Counted from the first letter of the stretch, positions 46,693 through 56,307 are shown. The stretch is DNA of 64,000 nucleotides from Streptomyces carminius (GCF_002794255.1 NZ_PGGW01000017.1:87524-151523), one strand, 5' to 3'. Translations and numbers: made by a program. Notes: generated from the sequence alone by a model not told the origin.

Positions 46693-48423
46693 TCACTCCA
46701 CACCGATCAGCAGCGGCCCGCTCTGCCGCCCCTCGTAGACGAGGGTGTCCACGGCCAGGTGGGTCCGCCGTACGTGCCGCTCCAGGCGTCCCGCCAGGCC
46801 CTCGGGCGCGTCCGCGCCGACCACCAGTGTCACCAGTTCGCCGCCCGCCGAGAGCATCCGGTCCAGCACCGCGGCGGCCACCCGTTCCGGTTCCGCGCCG
46901 ATCAGCGCCACGTCCCCGTCGATGAGTCCGAGCACGTCCCCGGCCTGGCAGACCCCGGCGGTGGTCCACGACTGCCGCTCGGCGACGCACAGCTCGCCGT
47001 ACCGGGTGGCCCCGGCGGCCGAGGTCATGGCGACGACGTCCTCGTCGAAGCGGCGGGCGGGCTCGTGCACGGCGAGCGCGGCCAGGCCCTGCACCGGGGA
47101 GCGGGTGGGGATGATGGCGACCCGCAGCCCCTCGGCACGGGCCTGCTCGGCCGCCGCGGCGGCGGTGTGCCGCAGCTCCGGGTCGTTGGGCAGCAGGACG
47201 ACCTCACCGGTCCCCACCCGCCGCAGCGCCTGCGCCAGTTCGCCACTGGCGGGCGGCTCACCGGGGCGTACGGTCACGGCCGCCGCACCCGCCGCCGCGC
47301 ACAGGGCGGCCAGCCCGTCGCCGGGCACCACCGCCACCACGGCACGGGAGACGGTGCCGTCGGCGGCGCGGTCGCGGGCGCGGTGTGCCGGCCGGCCGCC
47401 GCCGAAGTGCGTGATCCGGATGCGGAACGGGCGGCCCGCCTCGATGCCGGCCTCCACCGCGGCGCCGGGGTCGTCCACATGGACATGGACGTTCCACAGT
47501 CCGTCGCCGCCGACCACCACCAGGGAGTCGCCCAGTGCGTCGAGCCGGGACCGCAGGGCGGCGACGGCCTCGTCGCCGGCCTCCAGCAGGTAGATGACCT
47601 CGTAGGCCGGTCCGCCGTCCGGTGCCGGTCCGCCCGCCTCCGGACCGGTCGCGGTGTCCGCCCCGGCGTCGGGGCCCTCCCCGGTCCCGGCCGCGGGGCC
47701 GCAGGCGGCCGGTTCGGCGACCGGGTCCGCCGGGCGCTCCCCGGAGAGCGCCCCGACCAGTGCGCCCAGGACCGTGACCAGGCCGTAGCCGCCCGCGTCC
47801 ACCACACCGGCGCGGGACAGTTCCGCCAGCTGCCGGGGAGTCTCCCGGAGCGCGGCGCGGGCCGCCGACCAGGCGGCCCGCGCCACCGCCGCGCAGTCCC
47901 CGGCCGAGACCGTGGCGGCGGCCGCGGCGGCCGCGGCCACGGTGAGCACGGTGCCCTCCACCGGATGCGCCACCGCCGCCCGGGCCGACACGGCGGCCCG
48001 CTCCAGGGCACGCCGCAGCAGTTCGGCACCGTCCGGCCCGCCCGCCGTCCGGCCCCCTTCCGGGCTCTCCGCCCTCCGTTCCACCCCCTGCTCCGCCGCC
48101 TCCTCCGCCTCCTCCGCCGCGCCGATCTCCTCGGCCATACCGCGCAGCAACTGCGCCAGGATCGTCCCGGAGTTGCCGCGCGCGCCGATCAGCGCGCCGT
48201 GGGCCATGGCCCGTACGGCCTGAGCCGGGGTGGGCTCCCCGGCCCAGGCCGCCTCCACCGCCCGGGCGGCCGACTCCATGGTCAGGTAGAGATTGGTGCC
48301 GGTGTCCGCGTCCGCCACCGGATAGACGTTGATCGCGTCGATCGTCTCGCGGGCCCGGCCCAGTGCGTCGAGCGCCCGGACACACCAGTCGCGTACCGCG
48401 GCGGCGTCGAGCGGATGCGGCAC
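46693..48423 (-). CDS. DAK2/FakA-like kinase-domain protein
   Basis: 576 aa from GTG 48423, with GAGGAGG upstream. The DAK2 domain spans about 8-215: INVYPVADADTGTNLYLTME (the nucleotide/Mg-binding Asp cluster), GARGNSGTILAQLLRG and HPVEGTVLTVA. A middle domain has YEVIYLLEAGDEAVAALR and LWNVHVHVDDPG. The C-terminus matches the FakA/YloV type. FakA phosphorylates fatty acids bound to FakB proteins in Firmicutes; no fakB (DegV) gene is nearby, so the substrate is open. Conserved next to recG and divergent from rpmB. Confidence 0.88.
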   Translation of the reverse strand: MPHPLDAAAVRDWCVRALDALGRARETIDAINVYPVADADTGTNLYLTMESAARAVEAAWAGEPTPAQAVRAMAHGALIGARGNSGTILAQLLRGMAEEIGAAEEAEEAAEQGVERRAESPEGGRTAGGPDGAELLRRALERAAVSARAAVAHPVEGTVLTVAAAAAAAATVSAGDCAAVARAAWSAARAALRETPRQLAELSRAGVVDAGGYGLVTVLGALVGALSGERPADPVAEPAACGPAAGTGEGPDAGADTATGPEAGGPAPDGGPAYEVIYLLEAGDEAVAALRSRLDALGDSLVVVGGDGLWNVHVHVDDPGAAVEAGIEAGRPFRIRITHFGGGRPAHRARDRAADGTVSRAVVAVVPGDGLAALCAAAGAAAVTVRPGEPPASGELAQALRRVGTGEVVLLPNDPELRHTAAAAAEQARAEGLRVAIIPTRSPVQGLAALAVHEPARRFDEDVVAMTSAAGATRYGELCVAERQSWTTAGVCQAGDVLGLIDGDVALIGAEPERVAAAVLDRMLSAGGELVTLVVGADAPEGLAGRLERHVRRTHLAVDTLVYEGRQSGPLLIGVE

Positions 48424-48730
48424 GGGTGGCCTCCTCGGGGGTGGTCTGCGGGCGGTGGCCGGTGGCCGGTGTGCGACGGCCGAAGGCTAGTGCGGTGGCG
48501 GGGCCGGTCCGCCCCGGGGGCCGGGGTAAGGCCGGGAAGAGCCGGGGAAAGCCGGGAGAACGGCGCCGGCCGGCCATGGTGATTTCGTGGTCCGGATACG
48601 GCCGGGGTATGCTGCTCCGGTTGCCTGACCCCAGTCGGGCTCATCCCATTCCCTGGCGGTGCCGGTCATCCGTGATCCTGCCCGTGCCGGGATTTCACCG
48701 TAAGTGCATCTGAAGTCTTTGGAGTGACCC
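48424..48730. promoter_or_regulatory. Divergent region DAK2 gene / rpmB, with a candidate rpmB promoter
   Basis: 307 bp with no gene. On the plus strand TATGCT (48608-48613) is a plausible -10 for rpmB; the sequence 17 nt upstream (TCGTGG, 48585-48590) is a weak -35. The resulting leader would be about 110 nt. Confidence 0.4.
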
Positions 48731-48916
48731 GTGGCTGCCAACTGCGACGTCTGCGGCAAGGGGCCGGGCTTCGGCAACAACATCTCGCACTCGCACCGCC
48801 GTACGTCCCGCCGTTGGAACCCCAACATCCAGCGGGTGCGTGCGATGGTCGGTCGGACGCCGAAGCGGCTCAACGTGTGCACCTCGTGCATCAAGGCCGG
48901 CAAGGTCTCGCGCTGA
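48731..48916 (+). CDS. rpmB: 50S ribosomal protein L28, zinc-binding (C+) form
   Basis: 61 aa from GTG 48731 ([16 protein letters not shown]), with GGAG 6 nt upstream. CDVC (5-8) and CTSC (50-53) make the zinc ribbon. [17 protein letters not shown] is the L28 signature. It is a monocistronic gene in front of two hairpins and divergent from the DAK2 gene. Confidence 0.97.
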   Translation: MAANCDVCGKGPGFGNNISHSHRRTSRRWNPNIQRVRAMVGRTPKRLNVCTSCIKAGKVSR

Positions 48917-48928
48917 AAGCGCGCCTGA

Positions 48929-48954
48929 ACCGTCCCCGCCGCGGCGGGGACGGT
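48929..48954 (+). terminator. rpmB terminator hairpin
   Basis: ACCGTCCCCGCC-GC-GGCGGGGACGGT, perfect 12-bp arms, 12 nt after the rpmB stop. Confidence 0.8.
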
Positions 48955-49020
48955 CCGGTCCCGCGCTGACGCGACCCCCGGCGAGCCGCCTCGGCCGGCG
49001 CCCCGCCGGCTGCCCGCAGG

Positions 49021-49048
49021 CCGGTCCACCCCCGGTGGACCGGCTTTT
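49021..49048 (+). terminator. Second rpmB/thiD terminator with T-tract
   Basis: CCGGTCCACC-CCC-GGTGGACCGG followed by CTTTT, a classic intrinsic terminator reading rightward. It also separates the convergent thiD. Confidence 0.85.
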
Positions 49049-49084
49049 CGGCATGCCCGGGTACGGAACGCCGGTGCCGGCGGC

Positions 49085-49888
49085 TCAGCCGCCCCGGCCC
49101 GGGCGCCAGCCGTGGTCCACCGGCCCGATGCCCCCGCCCAGTGCGAACCCCGCGGCGATGGCACCCGTCACGTACTCCTTGGCCGCACCGGCCGCCTCGG
49201 GGACGGAGCGCCCCTTGGCCAGTTCGGCGGCGACCGCGGCGGCGAGGGTGCAGCCGGTGCCGTGGGTGTGGCGGTTGTCGTGACGCGGTGCGCGCAGCCA
49301 GTGCTCGTCGGTGCCGTCGGTGAGCAGGTCCACGGCTTCCCCGTCCTTGAGGTGGCCGCCCTTGATCAGCGTCCAGCGCGGTCCGTACGCCAGGACCGCC
49401 GCCGCGGCGCGCGGCAGATCGGCCTCGGTCTCCACCCGTACACCGGTGAGCTGGGCGACCTCGTCGAGGTTGGGGGTGGCCACGGTGGCCTTCGGCAGCA
49501 GCGCGGTGCGCACCGCGTGGAGGGCGTCGGCGGCCAGCAGCGGGTCACCGTGCTTGGAGACGCCCACGGGGTCGACGACCACCGGTACCGGCAGGCCGTC
49601 CAGCAGTTCGGCGACCGTCTCGACCAGCTCGGCGGTCGCCAGCATGCCGGTCTTGACCGCCTGTGTCCCGATGTCGTCCACGACACTGCGGAACTGCTGC
49701 CGCACGGCCTCGGCGGGAAGCTCCCAGGCGCCCTGGACGCCCAGGGAGTTCTGCGCGGTGACGGCGGTGAGCACGCTCATCCCGTGAGTGCCCAGCGCCA
49801 GCATGGTCTTCAGGTCGGCCTGGATGCCCGCCCCGCCGCCCGAGTCGGATCCGGCGACGGTGAGCACCCGCGGTGGTGGTGTACGCAT
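49085..49888 (-). CDS. thiD: Hydroxymethylpyrimidine/phosphomethylpyrimidine kinase ThiD
   Basis: 267 aa. Makes HMP-PP for thiamine synthesis. Ribokinase fold: [20 protein letters not shown] at the N-terminus, [27 protein letters not shown] and the ATP/anion-hole motif [20 protein letters not shown]. It is 69 bp downstream of thiL on the same strand, so probably one transcript. Confidence 0.96.
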   Translation of the reverse strand: MRTPPPRVLTVAGSDSGGGAGIQADLKTMLALGTHGMSVLTAVTAQNSLGVQGAWELPAEAVRQQFRSVVDDIGTQAVKTGMLATAELVETVAELLDGLPVPVVVDPVGVSKHGDPLLAADALHAVRTALLPKATVATPNLDEVAQLTGVRVETEADLPRAAAAVLAYGPRWTLIKGGHLKDGEAVDLLTDGTDEHWLRAPRHDNRHTHGTGCTLAAAVAAELAKGRSVPEAAGAAKEYVTGAIAAGFALGGGIGPVDHGWRPGRGG

Positions 49889-49957
49889 GCCCGCAGCCTA
49901 CGGCCGGATCGCCCGGCCGCCCCTGCCCGGTCCTGGGGCCGGGAACCCGCCGGCGGC

Positions 49958-50977
49958 TCAGTCCCCGAAGTGGTCCCAGCCGCTCGCCCCGGTCCAGGTG
50001 GCACCGTCCACCGTCACCTGCGGTGCCGCGGAGGGATGGAGCACCTCGCCGATGCGGCTCCAGCGGGCGGGCAGTTTGGTGCCGGGCGGGAAGGTGGCGA
50101 CGATCGCGTGGTCCTCTCCCCCGGTGAGCACCCACTGCAGCGGGTCGACGCCCACCGCCTGACCGATGTCGGACATCTGGGCGGGGATGTCCAGCGCGGC
50201 CGAGCGCACGTCGATGCGGACCTTGCTGGCCTCGGCGATGTGCCCGAGGTCGGCGACGAGCCCGTCGCTGACGTCGGTCATCGCGGTCGCGCCCAGACCG
50301 GCCGCCGCGGGACCCGCCTGGTACGGCGGCTCGGGACGGCGGTGGGCCTCGACGAAGGCGCGCGGGGAGCGGAACCCGCGGGCCAGCACGGTGTACCCGG
50401 CCGCCGACCAGCCCAGCCAGCCGGTCACCGCGACGACGTCACCGGGCCGGGCGCCGCCGCGAGTGACCGGCTCGCGGCCCTGCAGGTCCCCCAGCGCGGT
50501 GATCGCCACGGTGATGGTGTCACCGCGCACCAGATCGCCGCCGACCACGGCCGCGCCCGCCACCCGGCACTCGTCGTGCAGCCCGTCCATCAGTTCGGTG
50601 GGCCAGGTGGCCGGCAGTTCGGCGGGGACGACCAGGCCGAGCAGCAGCGCGGTGGGCTCGGCTCCCATGGCCGCGATGTCGGCCAGGTTCTGCGCCGCCG
50701 CCTTGCGGCCGACGTCGTAGGCGGTGGACCAGTCGCGCCGGAAGTGCCGACCCTCCAGCAACAGGTCCGTGCTGGCCACGACACGCCGGTCGGGCGCGGC
50801 GACCACGGCCGCGTCGTCACCCGGGCCGATCCGTACGGCCGGGGTGGGGGTGATCCGCGCGGTGAGTTCCCGGATCAGCCCGAACTCCCCGAGCTCCCCC
50901 ACGGTCCGGCCGGGGGTCCTGGGGGCGTCCGAGGAGGAGAATCGGGGGAGAGGGTGCCCACCGGGAGAGCTCAGCAT
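49958..50977 (-). CDS. thiL: Thiamine-monophosphate kinase ThiL
   Basis: 339 aa from ATG 50977, with AAGGGG upstream. Phosphorylates ThMP to ThDP. N-terminal GELGEFGLIRELTARI, the Mg/ATP motif RIGPGDDAAVV, STDLLLEGRHFRRDWST and VGRKAAAQNLADIAAMGA are typical, as is GGDLVRGDTITV. It is upstream of thiD and divergent from the Lrp-type gene. Confidence 0.96.
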   Translation of the reverse strand: MLSSPGGHPLPRFSSSDAPRTPGRTVGELGEFGLIRELTARITPTPAVRIGPGDDAAVVAAPDRRVVASTDLLLEGRHFRRDWSTAYDVGRKAAAQNLADIAAMGAEPTALLLGLVVPAELPATWPTELMDGLHDECRVAGAAVVGGDLVRGDTITVAITALGDLQGREPVTRGGARPGDVVAVTGWLGWSAAGYTVLARGFRSPRAFVEAHRRPEPPYQAGPAAAGLGATAMTDVSDGLVADLGHIAEASKVRIDVRSAALDIPAQMSDIGQAVGVDPLQWVLTGGEDHAIVATFPPGTKLPARWSRIGEVLHPSAAPQVTVDGATWTGASGWDHFGD

Positions 50978-51153
50978 CGTCGTGCCCCTTCGTCAGTGCG
51001 CTCGAACGGTACCGCCGCGGCCGGCCCGCCGGTCCGCCGCCCCACGGACCTGCCGCGCCCGCCCGCGGTGCGGGTCTCCCCGGTGGCGTCGGCCACGCGG
51101 TACCGTGGCGTCCCTTCTTCCCCCATGATCCTCGTAGCCGCCCTGGAGGTTCC

Positions 51154-51387
51154 GTGGTACAGGCGTACATCCTGATCCAGACAGAGGTCGGCAAGGCGTC
51201 GACCGTCGCCGAGACGGTCGGCGGGATTCCGGGGGTGATCCAGGCCGAGGACGTGACCGGTCCCTACGACGTGATCGTGCGCGCGCAGGCCGACACCGTG
51301 GACGACCTCGGCCGTATGGTGGTGGCCCGGATCCAGCGGGTGGAGGGCATCACACGGACCCTGACCTGCCCGGTCGTGCATCTGTAA
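51154..51387 (+). CDS. Stand-alone Lrp/AsnC ligand-binding (RAM) domain protein
   Basis: 77 aa from GTG 51154 (VVQAYILIQTEVGKAST), with GGAGG upstream. It covers only the C-terminal alpha/beta RAM domain of Lrp/AsnC regulators (ETVGGIPGVIQAEDVTGPYD, GRMVVARIQRVEGITRTLT) with no helix-turn-helix. Such proteins form rings or dimers that sense amino acids or pair with full-length Lrp. It is followed 19 bp later by the DUF3515 gene. Confidence 0.9.
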   Translation: MVQAYILIQTEVGKASTVAETVGGIPGVIQAEDVTGPYDVIVRAQADTVDDLGRMVVARIQRVEGITRTLTCPVVHL

Positions 51388-51406
51388 CCCCTCGTATGCT
51401 CGTCCG

Positions 51407-51937
51407 GTGAGCTTCTCGCCCCGCCGGTGCCTCCCGCTGTCCGCGGCGTCGGCCGCCAAGGCCGCCGTCTCACTGAGCGCCGCGGCCGCCGCGTTCATCA
51501 CGCTGGCCGGCTGTACGTCCGCCGGTGACGCGCCCCGTCCGCCCGTGCCGACGCCCACCGGCCCGGCCGCGGCGGCCTGCCGCGCGCTGTACGAGGCGCT
51601 GCCGGAACGGGTGGACGGGCAGCGTCGGGTCACGCTCACGCCCGGTACGCGGTACGCCGCCGTATGGGGTGATCCCGCGATCGAGCTGGGCTGCGGGGTG
51701 CCGCGGCCCGAGGTGCTCACACCCGGCAGTGAACACTACAACCCGACCGCCGAGGCGGTGGAGGTCGACGGCGTCTCCTGGCTGCTGGAGAAGCAGGACG
51801 GCGGCTACCGGTTCACCACCACCGGCCGTGAGGCCTTCGTACGGGTGACGGTGCCCGACGCGTACCGGCCCGAGATCAACGCCCTGGTCGATCTCGCGGA
51901 CGCGGTGCGCGGCGCGGTCCCCGAGCAGCCGCTGTGA
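51407..51937 (+). CDS. DUF3515 lipoprotein
   Basis: 176 aa from GTG 51407. A lipoprotein signal peptide ends at lipobox LAGC (Cys36). The body has AACRALYEALPERVDGQ, YAAVWGDPAIELGCGVPRP, EVDGVSWLLEKQDGGYRFTT and RVTVPDAYRPEINALVDLA, characteristic of this actinobacterial family. Function unknown. It ends before a 57-bp hairpin shared with convergent ddl. Confidence 0.9.
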   Translation: MSFSPRRCLPLSAASAAKAAVSLSAAAAAFITLAGCTSAGDAPRPPVPTPTGPAAAACRALYEALPERVDGQRRVTLTPGTRYAAVWGDPAIELGCGVPRPEVLTPGSEHYNPTAEAVEVDGVSWLLEKQDGGYRFTTTGREAFVRVTVPDAYRPEINALVDLADAVRGAVPEQPL

Positions 51938-51959
51938 CGGCGGCGGCCGCCGCCGACGG

Positions 51960-52016
51960 CCGCCGGGAACGCCGTCGCCCCGGTCCGGTGGACCGGGGCG
52001 ACGGCGTTCCCGGCGG
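51960..52016. terminator. Perfect 27-bp-arm bidirectional terminator
   Basis: Arms 51960-51986 and 51990-52016 (beginning CCGCCGGGAACGCC) are fully complementary around a GGT loop, between the convergent DUF3515 and ddl genes. Confidence 0.85.
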
Positions 52017-52039
52017 TTCCTCCGGCCCTTCCGGCCCGC

Positions 52040-53185
52040 TCAGCGCAGTCCGGTCGAGCGGCTCAGCGCGGCCCGGATGAGCCGGTCGACCAGTTCGGGG
52101 TAGCCGACACCGCTCGCCTCCCACATGCGCGGGTACATGGAGATGGGGGTGAAGCCGGGCATCGTGTTGATCTCGTTGATGACGAACTCGCCGTCCTCCG
52201 TCAGGAAGAAGTCCGCGCGGACCAGTCCCTCGCAGGAGGCCGCCTCGAAGGCGCGCACCGCCAGCGCCTGCACCCGGCCGGTCTGCTCGCCGGTCAGCGG
52301 GGCGGGCACGACGCCCTCGGCGGAGTCGATGTACTTGGCCTCGAAGTCGTAGAAGTCGTGGGCGGCGGCCGGCGGGATCTCGGCGGGGAGGCTGGCGCGC
52401 GGCCCGTCCTCGAACTCCAGGACACCGCACTCGATCTCACGGCCGCGCAGCAGCGACTCCACGATGACCTTGGGGTCGTGCCGGCGGGCCTCGGTGATCG
52501 CCTCGTCCAGTGCGGAGAGGTCGCCGACCTTGGTGATGCCCATGGAGGAACCGGCCCGGGCGGGCTTCACGAAGACCGGCCAGCCGTGCTCGTCCGCGAA
52601 GTCCGCGACCCGCCCGCGGACGGCCGCCTCGTCCCTTTCCCACTCGCGCGGCCGGATCACCGTGTACGGGCCGACGGGCAGCCCGAAGGAGGTGAAGACC
52701 CGCTTCATGTACTCCTTGTCCATGCCGACCGCCGAGGCGAGCACACCCGAGCCGACGTAGGGCACTCCGGCGAGTTCCAGCAGTCCCTGGAGCGTGCCGT
52801 CCTCGCCGTACGGGCCGTGCAGCACGGGGAAGACGACATCGACCTCGCCGAGCGCCTTGGGCACCGAGCCGGGCTCGGTGTAGACCACCTCCCGGCTGGC
52901 CGGCTCGACGGGCAGCAGGACCGAGCCGGTGTCGGACTCGGCGAGCTGCTCCACACTGGGCAGCTCCCGGCCGGAGATCGCCATCCGGTCGGGCTCGTCG
53001 GCGGTCAGCGCCCAGCGGCCGTCCGCGGTGATGCCGATGGGCAGGACGTCGTACGCGGTGCGGTCGATGGCCCGCAGTACGGCGCCCGCGGTGACCACGG
53101 AGATCGCGTGCTCCGAGCTGCGGCCGCCGAAGACGACGGCGACGCGCGGCCGCCGGGGGTTCTGGGAAGAGGACTGGCTGCTCAT
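52040..53185 (-). CDS. ddl: D-alanine--D-alanine ligase
   Basis: 381 aa. ATP-grasp enzyme making the D-Ala-D-Ala terminus of peptidoglycan. N-terminal RVAVVFGGRSSEHAISV, VFPVLHGPYGEDGTLQGLLE, VFVKPARAGSSMGITKV, and C-terminal EFVINEINTMPGFTPISMYP are intact. The position expected to carry the specificity Tyr reads YDFEAKYID, which fits D-Ala rather than D-Lac. It is 39 bp downstream of gpsA on the same strand. Confidence 0.96.
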   Translation of the reverse strand: MSSQSSSQNPRRPRVAVVFGGRSSEHAISVVTAGAVLRAIDRTAYDVLPIGITADGRWALTADEPDRMAISGRELPSVEQLAESDTGSVLLPVEPASREVVYTEPGSVPKALGEVDVVFPVLHGPYGEDGTLQGLLELAGVPYVGSGVLASAVGMDKEYMKRVFTSFGLPVGPYTVIRPREWERDEAAVRGRVADFADEHGWPVFVKPARAGSSMGITKVGDLSALDEAITEARRHDPKVIVESLLRGREIECGVLEFEDGPRASLPAEIPPAAAHDFYDFEAKYIDSAEGVVPAPLTGEQTGRVQALAVRAFEAASCEGLVRADFFLTEDGEFVINEINTMPGFTPISMYPRMWEASGVGYPELVDRLIRAALSRSTGLR

Positions 53186-53224
53186 ATCCGGCTGAGACTA
53201 CCTAACGCGGTGGTGTCGGGGCGG

Positions 53225-54226
53225 TCAGCGGCGCTCGGGCTTGGCGCTGCGCGACATCAGTTCCTTCAGGGCGACCAGTGGCGGCTTCCCCTCGTGGACG
53301 ATGTCGACGACGGTCTCGGTGATGGGCATGTCGACGCCGTGCCGCCGGGCCAGGTCCAGCACGGACTCGCAGGACTTGACGCCCTCGGCGGTCTGCCGGG
53401 TGACCGCGATGGTCTCCGCCAGGGTCATGCCCTTGCCGAGGTTGTGGCCGAAGGTGTTGTTGCGCGACAGCGGCGAGGAGCAGGTGGCGACCAGGTCGCC
53501 CAGGCCCGCCAGCCCGGCGAAGGTGTGCGCGTCGGCGCCCATGGCCAGGCCGAGCCGGGTGGTCTCGGCCAGGCCGCGGGTGATCAGCGAGGCCTTGGCG
53601 TTGTCGCCCAGGCCCATGCCGTCGGCGATGCCGACGGCCAGCGCGATGACGTTCTTCACGGCTCCGCCCAGCTCGCAGCCGACGACGTCGGTGTTGGTGT
53701 ACGGGCGGAAGTACGGGGTGTGGCAGGCGGTCTGCAGCCGCCGGGCCACCTCCTCGTCGCGGCAGGCGACGACACTGGCGGCCGGCTGCCGCTCGGCGAT
53801 CTCCCGGGCGAGGTTGGGGCCGGACAGCACCGCGATCCGGTCCGGGCCGGCCCCGGCGACCTCCGCGATGACCTCGCTCATCCGCTTGGCGGTGCCGAGT
53901 TCGACGCCCTTCATCAGGGAGACGAGCACGGTGTCGGGCGGCAGCAGCGGCGCCCACTCCGAGAGGTTGCCGCGCAGGGTCTGGGAGGGTACGGCCAGCA
54001 CCGCGAACCGGACGCCGTCGGCCGCCTCGGCCGGGTCGGTGGTGGCGCGGACGGCGTCGGGGAGGGTGATGTCCGGCAGGTAGTCGGGGTTGGCGCGGGT
54101 GGTGTTGACCGCCTCGGCCAGCTCCGCGCGGCGGCCCCACAAGGTCACCTCGCAGCCCGCGTCGGCGAGCACCATCGCGAAGGCGGTGCCCCAGGATCCG
54201 GTGCCGTAGACGGCGACTCGCGTCAC
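53225..54226 (-). CDS. gpsA: Glycerol-3-phosphate dehydrogenase [NAD(P)+] GpsA
   Basis: 333 aa. GTG 54226 overlaps the plsC-like stop (GTGA). Makes sn-glycerol-3-phosphate for phospholipids. Rossmann motif [21 protein letters not shown], active-site Lys region [20 protein letters not shown] and [18 protein letters not shown] are typical. Coupling to an acyltransferase and the nearby ddl make an envelope-supply operon. Confidence 0.96.
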   Translation of the reverse strand: MTRVAVYGTGSWGTAFAMVLADAGCEVTLWGRRAELAEAVNTTRANPDYLPDITLPDAVRATTDPAEAADGVRFAVLAVPSQTLRGNLSEWAPLLPPDTVLVSLMKGVELGTAKRMSEVIAEVAGAGPDRIAVLSGPNLAREIAERQPAASVVACRDEEVARRLQTACHTPYFRPYTNTDVVGCELGGAVKNVIALAVGIADGMGLGDNAKASLITRGLAETTRLGLAMGADAHTFAGLAGLGDLVATCSSPLSRNNTFGHNLGKGMTLAETIAVTRQTAEGVKSCESVLDLARRHGVDMPITETVVDIVHEGKPPLVALKELMSRSAKPERR

Positions 54227-55083
54227 GCGCTCTCTCCCTCGGCGGCCGCGGGGCCGGCGGCGGTGTCGTTCCTGGCGGCGGTCTTCCCGCCGGTCGTGCC
54301 GGTGTTCTTCGTGGTGCTCTCCGCGGTGTTCCCCGCGCCGGTCCGCCCGGCGGTCCCGCGCCGGTCCGCGGCGAGTGCCGCGCGGCGGCCCCAGCGCTGG
54401 AGGGGCGCCGGTTCGCCGCGCAGCTCGGCCAGCTGTTCCGTGACGGCGTCCATGATGACGTCGGTGGCCTCGTCCAGCAGTTCCGCGGTGGGTTCCCGGC
54501 CGTGGAACCGCGACAGGTCGACGGGCGGTCCGGCCAGCACCCTGAGGGTCTTGCGGGGGAAGAGCCGGATCCTCTTCCGCCTGGCGTACGGCGGCACGGC
54601 CTCGTGGGCTCCCCACTGGGCGACGGGGACGACGGGCGCCTTGGTGAGCAGGGCGACGCGGGCGGCGCCCGTCTTGCCCTCCATCGGCCACAGGGCGGGG
54701 TCGCGGGTGAGGGTGCCCTCCGGGTAGAAGGCCACGCACTCGCCCTTGTTGATCGCCTCGACGGCGGCCCGGAAGGCGGCCGCGGCGTCGGCGGTGTCCC
54801 GGTAGACGGGAATCTGGCCGGTGCCGCGCATCACCCGGCCCACGAATCCGCCCCGGAAAAGGGACTCCTTGGCCAGGAACCGGGGGACGCGTCCGGTGTT
54901 GTACTGGAAGTGGGCGTAGGAGAGCGGGTCGAGATAGGAGTTGTGATTCACCGCGGTGATGAATCCCCCCTCGGCCGGAATATGCTCCGTTCCACGCCAG
55001 TCCCGCTTGAACAGCACCACCAGGGGCGGTTTCACCAAAGCCGCGGCCAAGCGGTACCAGAAGCCGATTCTGCGGCGGGACAC
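54223..55083 (-). CDS. plsC: 1-acyl-sn-glycerol-3-phosphate acyltransferase (PlsC family)
   Basis: 286 aa from GTG 55083 ([16 protein letters not shown]), with GAGGAG upstream; the open frame to 55371 is low-complexity and rejected. The catalytic HX4D motif is in [16 protein letters not shown], with [16 protein letters not shown] and a basic patch [14 protein letters not shown]. An N-terminal hydrophobic helix may anchor it. The C-terminal ~40 residues are an Ala/Thr/Gly-rich tail. It makes phosphatidate, the substrate of CdsA at 1.3-2.4 kb. Confidence 0.93.
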   Translation of the reverse strand: MSRRRIGFWYRLAAALVKPPLVVLFKRDWRGTEHIPAEGGFITAVNHNSYLDPLSYAHFQYNTGRVPRFLAKESLFRGGFVGRVMRGTGQIPVYRDTADAAAAFRAAVEAINKGECVAFYPEGTLTRDPALWPMEGKTGAARVALLTKAPVVPVAQWGAHEAVPPYARRKRIRLFPRKTLRVLAGPPVDLSRFHGREPTAELLDEATDVIMDAVTEQLAELRGEPAPLQRWGRRAALAADRRGTAGRTGAGNTAESTTKNTGTTGGKTAARNDTAAGPAAAEGESA

Positions 55084-55316
55084 CCGGACACCATCTCCTC
55101 TTGCCTGCTTCGGCGCACGCGCCGCCGGGAACAACCGCACAAGTGTCACCCCGGGTCGTCGCCCTGTCGAGCACACCGTAACCCCGGTGGCGGCGGACGG
55201 CTCCGGCGGTGCTCGGGAAACGGGGAGCGAGGAACGGGGGCCGGACGGGAGGCCGGACGGGAGGCCGGGGACACCGGAGAGGCCATGGACACCGAGGACG
55301 CCGGGAGCGGGGACCG

Positions 55317-55988
55317 ATGACGGAGACGGAACGGTGCGGCGGCGGGCCGGGGAACGTGCCCGGCTGGACACTGCTCGTGCCCCTCAAGCCCCTGGCACGG
55401 GCGAAGAGCAGGCTCGCCGCGGCGGCCGGTGACCGGCTGCGGTCCCGGCTGGCACTGGCCTTCGCCCAGGACACGGTGGCCGCCGCGGCGGCCTGCCCTA
55501 CGGTGTCGGGTGTGGTGGTCGTCACCGACGACCCGCGGGCGGGGGCGGAACTGGCCCTGCTGGGGGCCCGGATCGTGCCGGACGTGCCGGGCGCGGGGCT
55601 GAACGCCGCGCTGGAGCACGGCGAGGCGGCCGTACGGGCGCGGTGCCCGGGCGCCGCGGTGGCCGCGCTGAACGCGGACCTCCCCGCACTGCGGCCGGAC
55701 GAGCTGGCCCGGGTGCTCGGCGCGGCGCGGGAGTACCCGCGGGCCTTCCTGGCCGACGCCGCCGGAGTCGGCACCACCGTGCTCACCGCGGTCGGCGGCA
55801 CCCCGCTGGCACCGGCCTTCGGCGGCCCCTCGCGGGCGCGTCATCTGCGGTCCGGCGCGGTGGAGATCGTCCTGCCCGGGGTGGAGAGCGTACGGCGGGA
55901 CGTGGACACCGGCGCGGACCTGGCCGCGGCACTGGTGCTGGGGGTGGGCCCGCACACCCTCAGAACGTCTGCAGTGTCACCAGCGTGA
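55317..55988 (+). CDS. cofC: 2-phospho-L-lactate guanylyltransferase CofC (F420 biosynthesis)
   Basis: 223 aa from ATG 55317 ([16 protein letters not shown]), with GGGAGCGGGG upstream. GT-A-like nucleotidyltransferase: [57 protein letters not shown] and [14 protein letters not shown]. It activates phospholactate or phosphoenolpyruvate for coenzyme F420. The other cof/fbi genes are not in this window. It is divergent from plsC, and its last 29 bp overlap the convergent small gene. Confidence 0.93.
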   Translation: MTETERCGGGPGNVPGWTLLVPLKPLARAKSRLAAAAGDRLRSRLALAFAQDTVAAAAACPTVSGVVVVTDDPRAGAELALLGARIVPDVPGAGLNAALEHGEAAVRARCPGAAVAALNADLPALRPDELARVLGAAREYPRAFLADAAGVGTTVLTAVGGTPLAPAFGGPSRARHLRSGAVEIVLPGVESVRRDVDTGADLAAALVLGVGPHTLRTSAVSPA

Positions 55989-56205
55989 TCCGCCGCTCCG
56001 CCGCCCCGTCACCGGTGCCGGGGCCGGGGCCCGGGTCGGTGCCCGGGCCGGCGGCGACCTCGATCCGCACCCGCTGGCCCGGGCGCAGCAGCCGCAGACC
56101 GCCCGCGTCGAAGGCGGCGGTGTCGAAGGGGAGGGGCGTGCCGTCGTCGAGGAGCACGCTGCCGCTGCGGGTCTCGGGGTCGTAGGTGTACGCGGTGGCC
56201 TGCAT
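55960..56205 (-). CDS. Small conserved hypothetical protein
   Basis: 81 aa from ATG 56205 (MQATAYTYDPETRSGSVL); GTG 56211 is possible. The beta-rich pattern SGSVLLDDGTPLPFDTAAF and LRPGQRVRIEV resembles cold-shock/OB-type small proteins, and the C-terminus has a Gly/Pro-rich insert. Coding is likely, but no function can be given. It overlaps cofC by 29 bp tail to tail. Confidence 0.7.
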   Translation of the reverse strand: MQATAYTYDPETRSGSVLLDDGTPLPFDTAAFDAGGLRLLRPGQRVRIEVAAGPGTDPGPGPGTGDGAAERRITLVTLQTF

Positions 56206-56307
56206 GGCCACGAGCCTAGCCGTTCCGGGCCCGAAGGTCCGGGGTCCGGACGGGTCACGGGCCGGGCTCCCCGGGAGCCCGGCCCGGCGCGGTCGGACGG
56301 GTACGCC

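Noticed and set aside
44230..48582. A 1450-codon plus-strand open frame across recG and the DAK2 gene
   Set aside because: It spans two well-supported genes on the other strand and has no recognisable domain.
55209..55316. N-terminal extension of cofC
   Set aside because: The Arg/Gly-only translation comes from GGACGGGAGGCC direct repeats. CofC homology begins after ATG 55317.
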